The notes: a model not told the origin generated them from the sequence alone. 26,164 bases of DNA from Haplomitrium mnioides (GCA_049999725.1 JBNGIS010017685.1:1-26164), one strand, 5' to 3'. Shown: positions 1 through 10,314, numbered from the stretch's first letter. Translations and numbers: made by a program.

Positions 1-66
1 GGGAAGCCGCCTTCCTAAGTGGAGATCCCACTTAAGGTGGTTCCGATCCATCTTACGATGTGAGAA

Positions 67-312
67 GCCCACTTAAGAGGGATCTGCGAAGAGTCCAAAC
101 GAGGATCTCCGAGGAAGCGCCGAAAGGGTGACATAGCGTGGGTCTGTCCGAAGGAAGACGGAAGATGCCAGAAGGGTGATTCATCAACGTTCCGACCAAG
201 GAAGAAACAAGGAAGCCGAAAGGGCAACTTAGTGGGATCTGTCAAGAGGAAGATCAAAGAAGAGCCGAAAGGGAGATAAATCGTGGACGGGACCGACAAA
301 GAGTGAAGGGAG
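67..312. repeat. 48-bp tandem repeat array, about five units
   Basis: Units begin with GCCGAAAGGG or close variants at 119, 167, 215 and 264, a spacing of 48-49 bp. A more diverged unit precedes them at about 67. Each unit carries an A-rich half (AAGAGGAAGATC-like) and a TAGTGGGATCTGT-like half. The period is a multiple of three, and plus frame 1 stays open from about 76 to 273 without an ATG, giving a basic Lys/Arg-rich stretch. The minus strand is also open over 15-299. No protein family is recognised. I read it as a minisatellite, perhaps from the internal region of a retroelement. Confidence 0.8.
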
Positions 313-427
313 TCCGCAACAGCTCTTCGGATGACCTGGCGAGCGCTGGGAGTCCACAGAGCAATTCAAAAATGTGGACGAAGGAGAGTGTAGTTCACAG
401 GTCAATATTGGAAGAACGATCAGCGCC

Positions 428-760
428 ACGGTCTGCCTACCTCTTTGCGGGGCGGCGTTGGGCGGCGCCCTTCGGATGACGTGGCTCTCTGAGAAGCGAG
501 GAGAGGATTCTGATGGTCAACTGTGGAAAGGAGTCAGCTGACGATCAGCCTACCCCTTTGTGGGGTGGCGTCGGATGGCGGCTTGCGGATGACGTGGCGA
601 CTCAGGGAACCTCAGGCAAGTCAGAGGATGCATGGCAGCAAGGGAAAGCTCATCGGACCTCGGGCCGCGAGCGGGTTAATTCGGAAGGGAAAGTCAAAGC
701 GACGGTCAGCCTACCCCCTTGCGGGGCGGCGTCGGACGGCGGTGCAACAGATGATGTGGC
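428..760. repeat. Three dispersed copies of a ~57-bp GC-rich unit
   Basis: Copies at about 428-484, 541-597 and 703-760 share the pattern CAGCCTACCCCTTTG, then a GGGGCGGCG-like block and GGATGACGTGGC. They are separated by unrelated spacers of about 55 and 105 bp. The copies differ at many positions, so the array is old. Overlapping plus-strand frames at 513-773 and 523-1032 run across it but have no recognisable domain. Confidence 0.75.
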
Positions 761-1180
761 ACGCAGAGGATAGCTGGGAATGTACACGAGAATCTGTTGA
801 GATTCTGTGGACAAGATTCTGTAGGGTGCTTCAGAACTATTTTCCGAAGGACTCTTCGGACTCGGCTCCGTGGGAATCTGCGGAATCTCTATCCGCAAGA
901 TTCCTCGGACGTCCTATTATCCTTGTATCTGTCGTTTCTCGACCAACTAATGGGACACGCGGCGCGCGCCTATCTTCCGTGGCAACAAGATTAACGACCG
1001 TTGAAGCCACGCGTCGACATTTCTTGTTATGAGCCTAACTCGATTAACAAATTCAAACGAAGGGCGATGGGGTTTGCGAGGAGACGCGGCGATCACTCAA
1101 GGGGGGTATGTATCGAAGGACGTCGATTCTGAGAAGGGTTGATGCACAAGCAATCTTAGGGCACGAGGCGACTGCATACG
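761..1180. other. Unassigned GC-rich stretch with short hairpins
   Basis: No gene is supported. The stretch has several GATTCTGT/GAATCTG direct and inverted copies (790-825, 870-905) and a short hairpin in which TCCGAAGG faces CTTCGGA near 844-862. A very GC-rich CGCGGCGCGCGCC string lies at about 958-970. These could be remnants of a decayed element. Confidence 0.4.
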
Positions 1181-1720
1181 AAGGGGAATCGCAACGAGGG
1201 AGGCTGGATTGAGAATTCACTGAAAAGACCACATGAAGAAGAGTTACTAGCTAAGGGGATCCAGGGGATTCAGAGAAGGACTGGAGGGAGATCTAGGTGA
1301 CCTCATCCTTGCAAGCGGACTTGGGTGGCAGGTTACTGATACGGGGTCTCGATTGAATTCTGGCCGGCTAAGACTTCGGAAGAGGCCACCATGGGAGGAC
1401 TTGGGGTCATTTTTGCATTCTCTGTGTAGGAGCATCCCGATCTGAGGACAAGGAAATCGCAACGAGGAGCGACTGAAGTTAGAATTCATTAAAAAGATCA
1501 CATGAAGCAGAGTTACTAACTCAAGGGATCTAGAGGATTCAGAGGAGAACTCGAAGGAGATCTAGGTGACCTCATCCTTGCAGGCGGACTTGGGTGGCGG
1601 GTTACTGATATGGAGGTCTAGAAGGGATTCAGCCAGTTATGACTTCGGGAGAGGCTACCGAGTGAGGAGCTTGGAGTTGTCTCTACCATTCCTTGTGCGG
1701 GAGTATCACCCTGGAGTGTT
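1181..1720. repeat. Two-copy 269-bp tandem duplication
   Basis: The segment from about 1181 to 1450 is repeated, diverged, from about 1451 to 1720. Shared landmarks include ATCGCAACGAGG (1188 and 1456), ATCTAGGTGACCTCATCCTT (1291 and 1560) and GGACTTGGGTGGC. The spacing is 268-269 bp throughout. Open frames inside it do not match between copies, so it looks non-coding. Confidence 0.85.
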
Positions 1721-2592
1721 CAGAGTACACTCTGTATTTAATCTCAAGTGGAGCTGAGAGGAGGGGTTGCGTTAGTACCCGCGTACTGCGGAGTAAGACT
1801 CCTTAAGGCTCGGAGTGGAGTGGGTTACCTACAGTCAGAAGGACTGTGCTTTCCAGAGGTGGAACTAAAATCAATCCTCTTCCTAGCTTGAGGAAGTAAA
1901 GTCAGGACTTCTCGCAAGGGAAGTATCAAAACTATCTGGATAAGAGTGCGTGAGTGGTGAGTGTTGTGTTGCAGGCTGTAAGACAGCAAAGGATTCAGAA
2001 GGGAATTCAATTGGTGGATCTATCTAGAGGTCTTCAAGGACTTTGTTCCTATTCACAGTACATATTGTAAATAGTTGGTGTATCGAAGTGTAGTTAGATT
2101 CTTATTTTGCATTTGAGTTCATGCAATAGAGTAGTATAAAATATATCAGGATAGTTGAGCAGACCTTGAGACATTTCGGAAGGGGGAATGCAGTCCCTAT
2201 AACAACGAAATGATCCTAGGGGTAAATGCTCTCTGGTTATAATCTTGGGGTTTAGTCTTGTGATTCATTCATCTTAGGATAGTTGAGATCTGTTGTACTC
2301 GATCTGTGACAACTCTGAAAGGGGGAGTCTAGACTTTTGTAATTGTTTCAATTACACATAAGGTGGCAGGACCTCGAGTTTTGGTCCTGAGAATACACGG
2401 ACAGAATTACACAAAGAAGATTGAGTGTGGAGAATACTGGCTTGAGTTGGGAATGAGTGATTGTAGTGACATTTGAAGAGAGTAAGTGGTGAATCCAAGG
2501 CTAGTAAGGAAAGCAAGAATTCTTAAAGCCTTAAAGTGATAACTAGTAAGGGGCCATCTCAGAAAAGAACCTGAATGCCCGTAAGTTGTCCT
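1721..2592. other. Unassigned stretch with two related blocks
   Basis: No coding region is supported. Two diverged blocks start with AGGATAGTTGAG at about 2148 and 2276. Each continues to a purine tract (GGAAGGGGGAA, GAAAGGGGGAG) that resembles retroelement polypurine tracts. No LTR pair could be matched by eye. Confidence 0.35.
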
Positions 2593-2640
2593 NNNNNNNN
2601 NNCATCTCAGAAAAGAACCTGAATGCCCGTAAGTTGTCCT
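2555..2640. repeat. Identical 38-bp sequence on both sides of a 10-N gap
   Basis: The 38 bases at 2555-2592, just before ten Ns (2593-2602), are identical to 2603-2640 just after them. Identical contig ends around a fixed-size gap usually mean that two overlapping contigs were placed next to each other without being merged. A real tandem duplication is the alternative. Confidence 0.9.
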
Positions 2641-3091
2641 CCCTTGCGTCCAAAGAGGCGACTGTGAAGGTTAAGGCCGGAAACATGGGAGTGACAGCGT
2701 CCTTTGCGAAAAAAAGAAGGAAGTGATGTTATTAGGCCAAAACCAAAACCAAAATATTTACAAAAGCACAAGAAAGACAAATAGTAGAGAACATGGATAA
2801 CAAGAATGCAAAGGGAAGACACAAGCATATATAATATGTAAAAAGAAATTGGCGAACTCAAACAAAGTACAAATTGACATGATTCACATTAGCTAGTGTA
2901 GCAAAGGTAGTGTCATCAAGAATTTCTAGAGTAAGATATGCATGTGCGTGAACCTATGTGACTCTATATGGTTTTGACTAGTGTGTTGTCAACTTTTGAG
3001 CAAAACAAAGAAACCTCATATAAAAAATGAGAACTAAGTCATTGACTTGGAACAATCTTTCTTTGATATGTTGGTTAAGCCTCCCCTTTAC
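2641..3091. other. Region downstream of the gypsy integrase; possible polypurine tract
   Basis: No gene is seen. On the minus strand, just past the integrase, the purine-rich GGTAAAGGGGAGG at about 3079-3091 could be the polypurine tract that precedes a 3' LTR. No clear TG...CA LTR border is visible and no matching LTR lies at the other end of the element. The call is therefore weak. Confidence 0.3.
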
Positions 3092-4066
3092 CTAAAGTAA
3101 GTGTGAAAATTGCAAGGCAAAAGAAGTGACTCTATCTTTTGTAAGGTGTTCTATAGGTGGGAGTCGATATTGTAGTGATTCTTGAGAGCCGAATCTATTA
3201 GCAATCGCCACAAGTAAGGCGAGAACTTGGACTTCAGTTGGAAGCAATGCTTCTTGGCCATAAACAAGATGAAATGGTGTGTATTCAATGGATGATTTGG
3301 TCGTGGATCTATAGGCCCAAAGTGCAGCAGGTAGATGTTCATCCCAATCGGATCGATGAGTGGAAACCGTTTTAGTAAGAATTGATTTAAAGACTTTGTT
3401 TGTAGATTCGGCTTGTCCATTGGTTTGCAAATGATAAGGAGCGGATGTCTTATGTCAAATAGAGTAAAGGGTCATAAAACCACCAATCATGTTGTAAAAT
3501 AAATGTGTACTCCTATCATTAACTAGTTTGAATAGCAAGCCAAATTTAATAAGTATGTACTTGTAGAGAAAGGAAGCCACATACTCGACATTGTTGATAG
3601 AGAGGGCAATAGCTTTGGCTCATTTTGTTATGTAATCTATCAAAGCTAATATATATTGATTGCATCAACTTTGTGAAGGAGCATAGATTGGGCCAATAAA
3701 ATCCAGACCCCATTTTTTGAAAGCATAATATGGAAGGATGGGAGTTACATGCATTTCATTGTGTTTGGTTGGAGGATCTTTGCTCTGGTAGACATCACAA
3801 GTTTGGGTGGATCTATGAGAATTTTTGAATAGAGTCGACCACCAACATCTAGATTAGAGTACTTCAAGTGTGGTTGATTTGCCAACAAAATGGCCACTAC
3901 AAGCAAATGTATTGCATCCATAGAGGACTTGAGAAGTTTGGAAAGGTACTAGGCAACATCGAAGGATGCCATCTTTGCCAATTTGGTAGAGTAGACTAGA
4001 GACAATAGTGTAAGAAGCTTGTGAATCGTATCTGATTGGGCTGAAGATCGGACGGGATAGCTCCAT
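3092..4066 (-). pseudogene. Gypsy integrase remnant
   Basis: The N-terminal zinc-binding region is traceable at 4066-3854 (GKDGILRCCLVPF, then GCNTFACSGHFVGK), with some of the HHCC ligands apparently replaced. The core follows: WGLDFIGPIYAPSQS near 3715-3670 holds the first catalytic Asp. The central part up to YHLQTNGQAEST is readable across stop codons, and NGQAEST at about 3410 holds the expected catalytic Glu. The C-terminal core at 3430-3092 has the diagnostic WDEHLPAALWAYRSTTKSS and TPFHLVYGQEALLPTEV. In-frame stops lie between the first Asp and the NGQAE motif. The enzyme would have joined element DNA to the host chromosome. It is clearly non-functional here. Confidence 0.9.
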
Positions 4067-4259
4067 TGGTAAGGAAAAGTACTAATTTTTTATACCACGG
4101 ATGAGCCAATGGCTAGACTAATGGGTGTTCATTGACAATGTTGGAAGGCAATATCTAGTCGATTGATGAAACCCATAAATTTGAAAAGCTGTCATCCAAG
4201 GAATTCGAATTGAGGTTGTTAAGGACTCTTGATAGTAGATCACAATTGCTATAATAGAA

Positions 4260-4764
4260 TCCATGATGGACTTGAATTGTAAAGTTGAGTTCTTGAAGTA
4301 AAAGAACCCATCAAGCTAATTGTCCAGCCAATGTGGGCTTGTTGATTATATATTTCAGACAGTCATGATCGACTATAAAAGTGAACTTGTAGTTAAGCAA
4401 GTAATGGAAGAGTTTTTGAATATCATACCAAAGGCTTCCCTTTTAGTAATACTATAATTGCATTTATCAAGGCTTGTCTGCTTGCCTACGTAGTAAACTA
4501 GACATTTGGATCATTTTGCATTAGAGCAAGTACAACATCGGTTGTAGTGAATGAAGTATCGACCATGACCAAGAATGGAATGTTCTTATCAATGGGAGAA
4601 AGGCATGAAAAGGAAGCTAGTATTTCTTTCAACTTTTTGAAGGCTTGTTGAAAATCAAATGTCCACTCAAATGGAACAAAGTGTCGGGTCAAAGTATACA
4701 ACGAAAAGCAATAGTAGCACAATTGAGACAATAATGTCAATAATATACTGACTCGCCAAGGCAA
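4260..4764 (-). pseudogene. Gypsy RNase H remnant
   Basis: The conserved entry to the domain, FEWTFDFQQAFKKLKEIL, lies at about 4680-4625. FLVMVDTSFTTTDVVLALMQ (4580-4520) follows and contains the first acidic residue of the active site. Further downstream the reading passes a stop into CNYSITKREALGMIF (about 4470-4430) and shifted frames that resemble the C-terminal half. RNase H degrades the RNA strand of the RNA-DNA hybrid during reverse transcription. The domain follows the reverse transcriptase directly, as is normal in gypsy elements. Confidence 0.8.
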
Positions 4765-4779
4765 TGTTGGAGTTGTTTA

Positions 4780-5730
4780 ACATTCTTGGGTATTAGCAAG
4801 GTTACCATGATGATGACCTTTGTAGTATCTAGATGGAGGCCTAATTTCAAACCTGTAAGGCCTAAAATAGCTCCAGTATATGCAAAGAGCTTACACTTTG
4901 GGGAATGAGATATATTCCAAACTTTTGACAACACTCAAAAGTGTGTTCAAGTATATTTAAATGATCATTATGAGAGCTGTAAATAGTAAAGTCATCTAGA
5001 TATATCGCAAAACATTTGCAAGAGTCATGCAAAGAGAATCGAAGGCTAGAATCATGATTTGGAATCCACTAGATGTATTACACAAACCAAAAACAAGTTT
5101 GTTGTAGTAGTAATAACCCCAAGGAATTGTGATCGTGGTTAAAGGCTGAGAGTCAGGAGGAATGTCGATCCAATTGTATTTTAAAAACCCATTTAAGAGA
5201 CTATAAGACTCATGTCATCAACATTGTCGAGAATGGTATCTATGAATGGTATGAGAAAGTGCTCGAGAGTTGTAGCCGCATTGAAGCCTTTGAAGTCTCT
5301 ACAAATGCAAACCAATCCGTCAGGTTTTGGAATGACTACAATTGAAGAAACCCAATTTGTTAGTCCAGCATGGATGTGATACCCATGTTCAACATTTTTG
5401 AAATGTTTACTTGGTCTAATTCTGAATATTTGGAATATATCGATGAGGTTGCCTACGTAATGGTTTAGCATCCGAATGGAGTTGAATCTTATACTAGAGT
5501 ATAGAGGGAGGGATGCATATAATTTCATCATACTCATAGGGAAAGATATCAAAGTATTTATGAATCAAAGTAAGGAATAGATTTTGGTCTTCAACTGCAA
5601 GACGATCCTAGACTTTTAGACTCTTATAATGCTCGGGGATGATAGAAAGGTTCGTAAAAGTTACCTTGACCAAACTATAGGAAGGAAAGAGAATGTGAAA
5701 GAAGTTGGATTCATCCAAAGAGTCATCCTC
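4780..5730 (-). pseudogene. Gypsy reverse transcriptase remnant
   Basis: The N-terminal approach is visible at about 5610-5550 (VEDQNLFLTLIHKYFDIFPY). A frame change follows, then WVSSIVVIPKPDGLVCICRDFKGFNAA (in two pieces, about 5350-5280) and LIPFIDTILDNV. The fingers/palm motif FGLCNTSSGFQ lies near 5085-5055. The catalytic YLDD box is intact at 5002-4991, in a different frame from the upstream part. The C-terminal thumb ends in IPKNVKQLQHCLGESVYY (4790-4737). At least two frameshifts and several stops interrupt the domain. Confidence 0.9.
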
Positions 5731-6257
5731 ATTGATCTAAAATTGGTCCTTAGTGTGAACTATAGATGAGTCATAAAGAATATCGTGAAATTTCTGATTT
5801 TATACAACCAGCATATGTGTATATAGTGAAGGAACGACTCAATTGTTGGGGGGATCGATGGTTAGAGTTTCCACACAAAATTCCATCTACACACAACTCT
5901 ACTTCAACTAGAGATGGTTGAGAAGTAAAGGATATTGATTCTCTTGAAGTGTATTGATCACTATATAGTGGACGAAGTACTCTTGATCAACAACAACATA
6001 CGCTTAGTGAAACACTTTTATGACCATCAGCAATTCAGAGAAGTAATGAAGACTTCTACAAGGAAGAAATTGGATATCTAATTAGACTCATCATTGATTT
6101 GATTATTATGTTCACATCAGATCATGTGTCCAAATACGTGTTGGGAATGAGAATGCTATTAATGAAAACTCCTTAGCCAAGGTACATCCATCAAATGCAG
6201 ATGCCATATTGTAAAAGAACTCAAAGACAAACTCCGAATGAGTAAGAACTCATAGTG

Positions 6258-6340
6258 AACTCTAATAGAGTTCTTCAACCAAATGCCAATAAGGCAAGTA
6301 AAGCCAAGTAAAGCCACTACAAGATAACTCTAATAGAGTT
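6258..6340. repeat. Two copies of the palindrome AACTCTAATAGAGTT
   Basis: The 15-base near-perfect palindrome AACTCTAATAGAGTT occurs at 6258-6272 and again at 6326-6340, 68 bp apart. A related sequence, ACAAACTCCGAATGAG / ACAAACTCCAGAATGAG, also occurs twice nearby, at about 6229 and 6418. These look like internal duplications of an LTR-like segment. Confidence 0.7.
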
Positions 6341-6501
6341 ACGCAACTCAAGACCTAAGCTACGACCAAGAGTGCAAGCAAAAGCCAAACAACCAAAGAA
6401 CCCAAATGATTTGAGACAAACTCCAGAATGAGAAGTAGGGCTATGAAGCCCTTCTATTTATATAAGAGAAGGAGGTGTCATCCCCTTAACTTCACTTACA
6501 A

Positions 6502-6690
6502 ACCACTTCCAATTTCATCTCTAAAAGATTTCTTACTTCTCTAAAAGTAGCTTCAAAGGTAAGTAATCTTATCTCACTCAAACCCTAAAAGTAACCTTAT
6601 ACCACTTCACTAAAAGAAACTTCAAAGGCAAGTAAACTTAAAATGATTTCAACCCTAAAAGTGACTCTCTACCACTTCTTTCACTCTCTA
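6502..6690. repeat. ~70-bp tandem repeat, about 2.5 units
   Basis: Landmarks recur 69-70 bp apart: CTAAAAG(T/A)A(G/A)CTTCAAAGG at 6541 and 6610, AACCCTAAAAGT at 6581 and 6651, and ACCACTTC at 6601 and 6671. A partial earlier unit starts near 6502. The array lies just downstream of a plus-strand TATA-like sequence. Confidence 0.75.
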
Positions 6691-7186
6691 TTTTCTTATA
6701 TATAGCACAACATCATGTTTGTACTATTATATATATGGAAAATAGGGGATTCCAATTCTTAAGGAGCAAAAATATTGGCTGGTATTACTTTAAAAGATCC
6801 ATTCTCTACTTGCAAATTAGGAAGAGCTATAGGCTCAACCGCTTGGGTGAGATTCTATTTCCTGATTCGTAGTTGGAATTTGAGTGCTTTAACCAAATCA
6901 ACCAATCGGTGTTTACGATAGGAATCACAAGGGTTTTACATAATGATCAACAAGACAAAACTTTTATTTTCATTAATTGGCCAATAGTGATATTTGCGAG
7001 TCACTGTGCTAGACTTTGGAAAACATCATAATCAAGTACAATTGATAAAGGAGAAAGTGATTCTGGTCACTATTGGATTCAGGTCATGTTGGATTTAATT
7101 ATTGGATCTTGGACACGTGGCAATACGTGGCCAGTGTTAGACATTGAAAGTTGGAGAGGGTAGAGAGCTGTGACTCCAGTAGACTG

Positions 7187-8935
7187 TTAAGAAACATTGG
7201 GCGATAATTGAAATTGAGGAAAGTGGAATGGAGAAGGATGTTGATTGGAGGATGAATCCGCTTGAATGATGAGGGGATGGGCGACTACAATAGGTGTAGC
7301 AAACAAAAGAAGAGAAGGAATAGAAATATGATATGCACTTGGAGGAAATCCGACACGTTGTAATTCCACTTCAGATTGGAGAGTTATATTCACTAGAACA
7401 ATTTCAACTTGATTAAGATTGTGCACAATGGGATTTCGCAAAGGTGATGGTAGAAAAAGGACCAAGGAGTTAGCAAAAGGAAGAATGGGATGTGGTGGAA
7501 GTGCATTAGTCGAATGTTGCGGCATCATTATTGGATGGGCTCTCGACTGAGGCTGGTAGTATGTAATTTGTGGAGGAGGAGGATGAGGAATTAGAGACTG
7601 CTGACCAGCGGAAGCTTGAGGCTGTTGTGGCTAATAGTAAGTGATTTGAGAGAAGGGGAGCAAGTATACGAAGATTGTTGTTGGTAGTGAGAATTTTGTT
7701 GATTGTGTGGAGGCTGATATTGGTGTTGTTGTTGGTATGGGTTGTATGGACGCTCGGCCATCTTCTGATTTTGACCTTGATAATATTGTTGTGATTGGAG
7801 ATGGGGACAATCACGCGCTATATTGTCTATTTGGTTGCAGTTGTAGTAACTCTAGTCTTTAGGAGGACAAATTGGTTGATATTAGAAATTTTTCTGTGGA
7901 GATGCATATTGTTGTTGGTAAGTATGCATGGAAGCATGATAATGTGATTGCGATTGAGAAGCAAGTGCATGAGAAATTGGTTGCGCATATTAAACCCTCA
8001 TGTAGTTTACCTTTAGAGGTGATTGAGTCATGGTGGCTTTAGTTCGTTGCCAAATGGGGCAGATGTTGTTGGGATGATTGAACAAGAGACAAATGTCACA
8101 CCAAGAAATAGAAGGACAAGCTTTGAGCGGCGAATGGTGCTTGTTGCAGTGGGTGTATCATACATTTGAGGTGAAGCAAAGAAGAGTGGGGGCAGGACTA
8201 GAATTCATCATTTGAAGTTTCAGATTGGAAATAATGTTCATAAGTTTTGAGGTGACTTCTGCCAGCTTTGCCTCTACGTTAAAATTGGAGGTAGCAGATG
8301 ACTCATAGGGTGAGTGAGGTGGTAGAGATGCAAGAAACAAAGTAGATGACAACCGACTGGTTGACAAGAGACCAGACATTGAGGAATATGAGGGTGAATG
8401 ATTGGACATTGAGGAGGAAGAAGATGCAAACCAAACTTGACAAAGCAACATCTTTTTGTATAACATTGCTTAATGTATGGCTCACTCCAATGTTTGGGGA
8501 TCTTGAAGCAACACATACTCCCGAATGGCATTTGAAAGGCCTTTAATGAAGAACCCAATTTGATCATCATCGGAGGGAGGACTTCTTCTCTTTCTTACAA
8601 TGACCTTAAAGTGATTGCTATAGTCTTGTATTGATTCATCAACATACATCGTAATGTAGAATAACTCATCTTAAGCACGATCAAAATGTTAAGAAGAGCA
8701 AAATCTATCGAGGAAAGAAATCTAGAGATTGGGCCATGAAGGGGCAGTAGTCACTTCACAAAAATACCGATTGATGATATTGCTATCTAGCGTTGTAAGA
8801 AATTAGAATCTAAAAACGTCTCCAACATCACCAATAGCAACAGCTAGAGCTAGGAATTTGTTCATGTAGGTGTCCGCATCGACACAATCCACCATCTAGC
8901 TTGTGAATTTTTGACATGAATATCGAGATGGTTGG
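7187..8935 (-). pseudogene. Gypsy gag remnant with CCHC zinc knuckles
   Basis: The capsid-like part (about 8890-8540) can be followed across stops: DTYMNKFLALAVAIGDVGDV, INRYFCEVTTAPSWPNL, and then YVDESIQDYSNHFKVIVRKR. A Ser-rich linker follows. The first zinc knuckle, at 8100-8059, is a perfect C-x2-C-x4-H-x4-C (CDICLLFNHPNNIC). A second at 7848-7807 (YYNCNQIDNIARDC) has lost its first Cys and its His. After it comes a Gln/Pro/Tyr-rich tail, then an Ala/Pro/His-rich stretch in 7528-7187. Gag packages the element RNA into virus-like particles. Multiple stops make this copy dead. Confidence 0.85.
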
Positions 8936-9385
8936 GTTGGGAGAAAAGCCATCTGTCAGCCCTGCCGCTTTGGTGCTATGCTCAAAACACAACCGCACGT
9001 CGCCGTAGGCGCCAAAATAAGGGTTTTTGGGATACTTGTTGTGAGAGGGACCAATACCTTGTCGATTTGAGCGTTTTAGGAGGGTGTTGGGCTGGATTTG
9101 GTTCGGGTTTGGGCACCCCTCTTTGGTTTCTTGATCACATGCAATTGATTCAGGCCTAAACAGAGTTTTGGAATTTCTGAAATCGAGCTTTTGCTCCACT
9201 TTATTCTTTTTCAACACCTAGTGTAGGTGGCTGGACTTCGGTGTATAGGTACAACTCTGCCCCTACTTGGAACCAAGTCCAGCTCTGTAAATACAGAGTT
9301 TCGGGAACTGAAACCTGTCCCTAAACCCCACTCCTACTTGCTTCTATGCTGACATTGAAATACCGAAAAAACAGAAGTTGGAACT
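8936..9385. other. Unassigned stretch; short hairpins
   Basis: Gag similarity ends near 8935 and nothing recognisable follows. A minus-strand frame stays open over 8828-9217, but only its last part overlaps the element, in a different frame from gag. GCTGGACTT (about 9228) and AAGTCCAGC (about 9275) form an inverted repeat, and CTCTGTA-AA-TACAGAG at about 9284-9299 is a small hairpin. The sequence could be 5' leader or LTR of the gypsy element. Confidence 0.35.
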
Positions 9386-10140
9386 ATGCTAATAAATAAC
9401 AACAAATTTTCTCCAACAAAGTTCTGGATGTTTACACAACCTCTTCCTAAATGTATCTACAGAATTCAAAATCTGTACATGCTGAAAAGTTGCACCCAAA
9501 GACAGCAAAACCGAAAGAAATCCTTGCGCGGTGTTACCAATTCCCGAAATCAGGAATTTTACGTGATTGTGTTGTCCGTTCTTTTGATCGGTGTTGCCCT
9601 TGGCTTGCTGGTGGCTAGAGGTCCTCCCTTGATTGCTCTGGTCCTTCTTGTTGCCCCCACAAGCTGCTCCTTTGCTGAAAACAGTCACTGGTCTTTAGAT
9701 CCGTCGGCTCCTCTACCACTCACAATTTCCACATTCCATCGGCTGCCCTCGATTGTTGGCTGCCCCCTCTTCTAATACCACCTCAATTTCCTCACACCCT
9801 TTAAGTCGAGAGAGTTTGACTTCTCCCCCACAGAAGATGTATGTTCTGCTCCCTCACCAAGGAGATGTTTCTCTCGAACACCAGTTACCCACTCCACTTT
9901 GTCGCCCAATTCCGCCTCCTTACTCTTCTCTTGGGAGCATACCTCACCAGAACTTCTTCAGGCTCCACGAAATCTCACCAGAATCAAATCCTTGGCCTAG
10001 ATTGCCCCAGCAAATCCTTCACTCAAAAACTTGAGCTCACCCTCCCTGGCTCCAAAGAGGGGATCCTCTTTAATTACCTTCTTAAGCAAAAATGCGGTCT
10101 AATCAGAAAATTATATGTGCAGCCACTGAAGAAGTGAAAG
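9386..10140 (+). other. Overlapping open frames of doubtful coding value
   Basis: A plus-strand frame with an ATG at 9386 runs to 9775. It contains two hydrophobic stretches (VIVLSVLLIGVALGLLVARG, then LIALVLLVAP). Other frames at 9753-10034 and 9841-10137 overlap it. The last contains LELTLPGSKEGILFNY, which faintly recalls the first strands of a legume lectin domain and lies upstream of the lectin remnant. None has a recognisable family signature, and the minus strand is open as well, so I do not call a gene. Confidence 0.25.
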
Positions 10141-10200
10141 CATGTGCCAAAGAAAAAATGTTGAGAGTCTCCTTCACCAACTAAAGCCCACCGCTCTTAT

Positions 10201-10314
10201 GTTGGAAGTCACCTCACTATCCACAATTCCTTGCACAAACCTACGCTCGTTCTGCTCGTTGGAAGTCACCTCACTGTCCACAATTCCTTGCACAAACCCA
10301 CGTTCGTTCTGCTC
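10201..10314. repeat. 57-bp direct tandem repeat, two units
   Basis: Positions 10201-10257 and 10258-10314 are two copies of the same 57-bp unit differing at three positions. As 57 is 19 codons, the repeat keeps frame on both strands. In the plus-strand ATG frame 10142-10489 it encodes the 19-residue unit LEVTSLSTIPCTNLRSFCS twice. On the minus strand (10413-10174) it encodes EQNERGFVQGIVDSEVTSN twice. No family is recognised for either reading. Confidence 0.9.

Larger units (their letters stand above)
5735..7186. other. Non-coding segment in place of the gypsy protease; LTR-like
   Basis: Between reverse transcriptase and gag there should be an aspartic protease, but no Asp-Thr/Ser-Gly motif is readable on the minus strand. 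The segment instead has plus-strand promoter-like DNA (CTATTTATATAAGAGAAGG at about 6453-6471), A/T-rich tandem repeats and palindromes. That is what an inserted LTR or solo LTR would look like. I could not define its borders or a target-site duplication. From about 7000 to 7186 the tail of the gag frame can still be followed. Confidence 0.4.
3092..8935 (-). mobile_element. Decayed Ty3/gypsy LTR retrotransposon
   Basis: On the minus strand the remnants run in the order gag (8935-7187), reverse transcriptase (5730-4780), RNase H (4764-4260) and integrase (4066-3092). RNase H before integrase is the gypsy order. Every domain has stops or frame changes, so no polyprotein could be made. The stretch where the protease should lie (about 5740-7180) gives no DTG/DSG motif and holds LTR-like DNA and repeats. 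No flanking LTRs were matched. Gag homology stops abruptly near 8935, which suggests a truncated 5' end or a later insertion there. The style of the reverse transcriptase and integrase recalls the Tat/Athila side of gypsy, but I cannot place it firmly. Confidence 0.9.

Noticed and set aside
523-1032. 169-codon open frame in the GC-rich left part
   Set aside because: It runs through tandem repeats, has overlapping frames in other phases and shows no domain.
9532-9539. Minus-strand TGGTAACA as primer binding site of the gypsy element
   Set aside because: It agrees with the usual TGGTATCAGAGC only over its first eight bases (7 of 8) and has no LTR border next to it.
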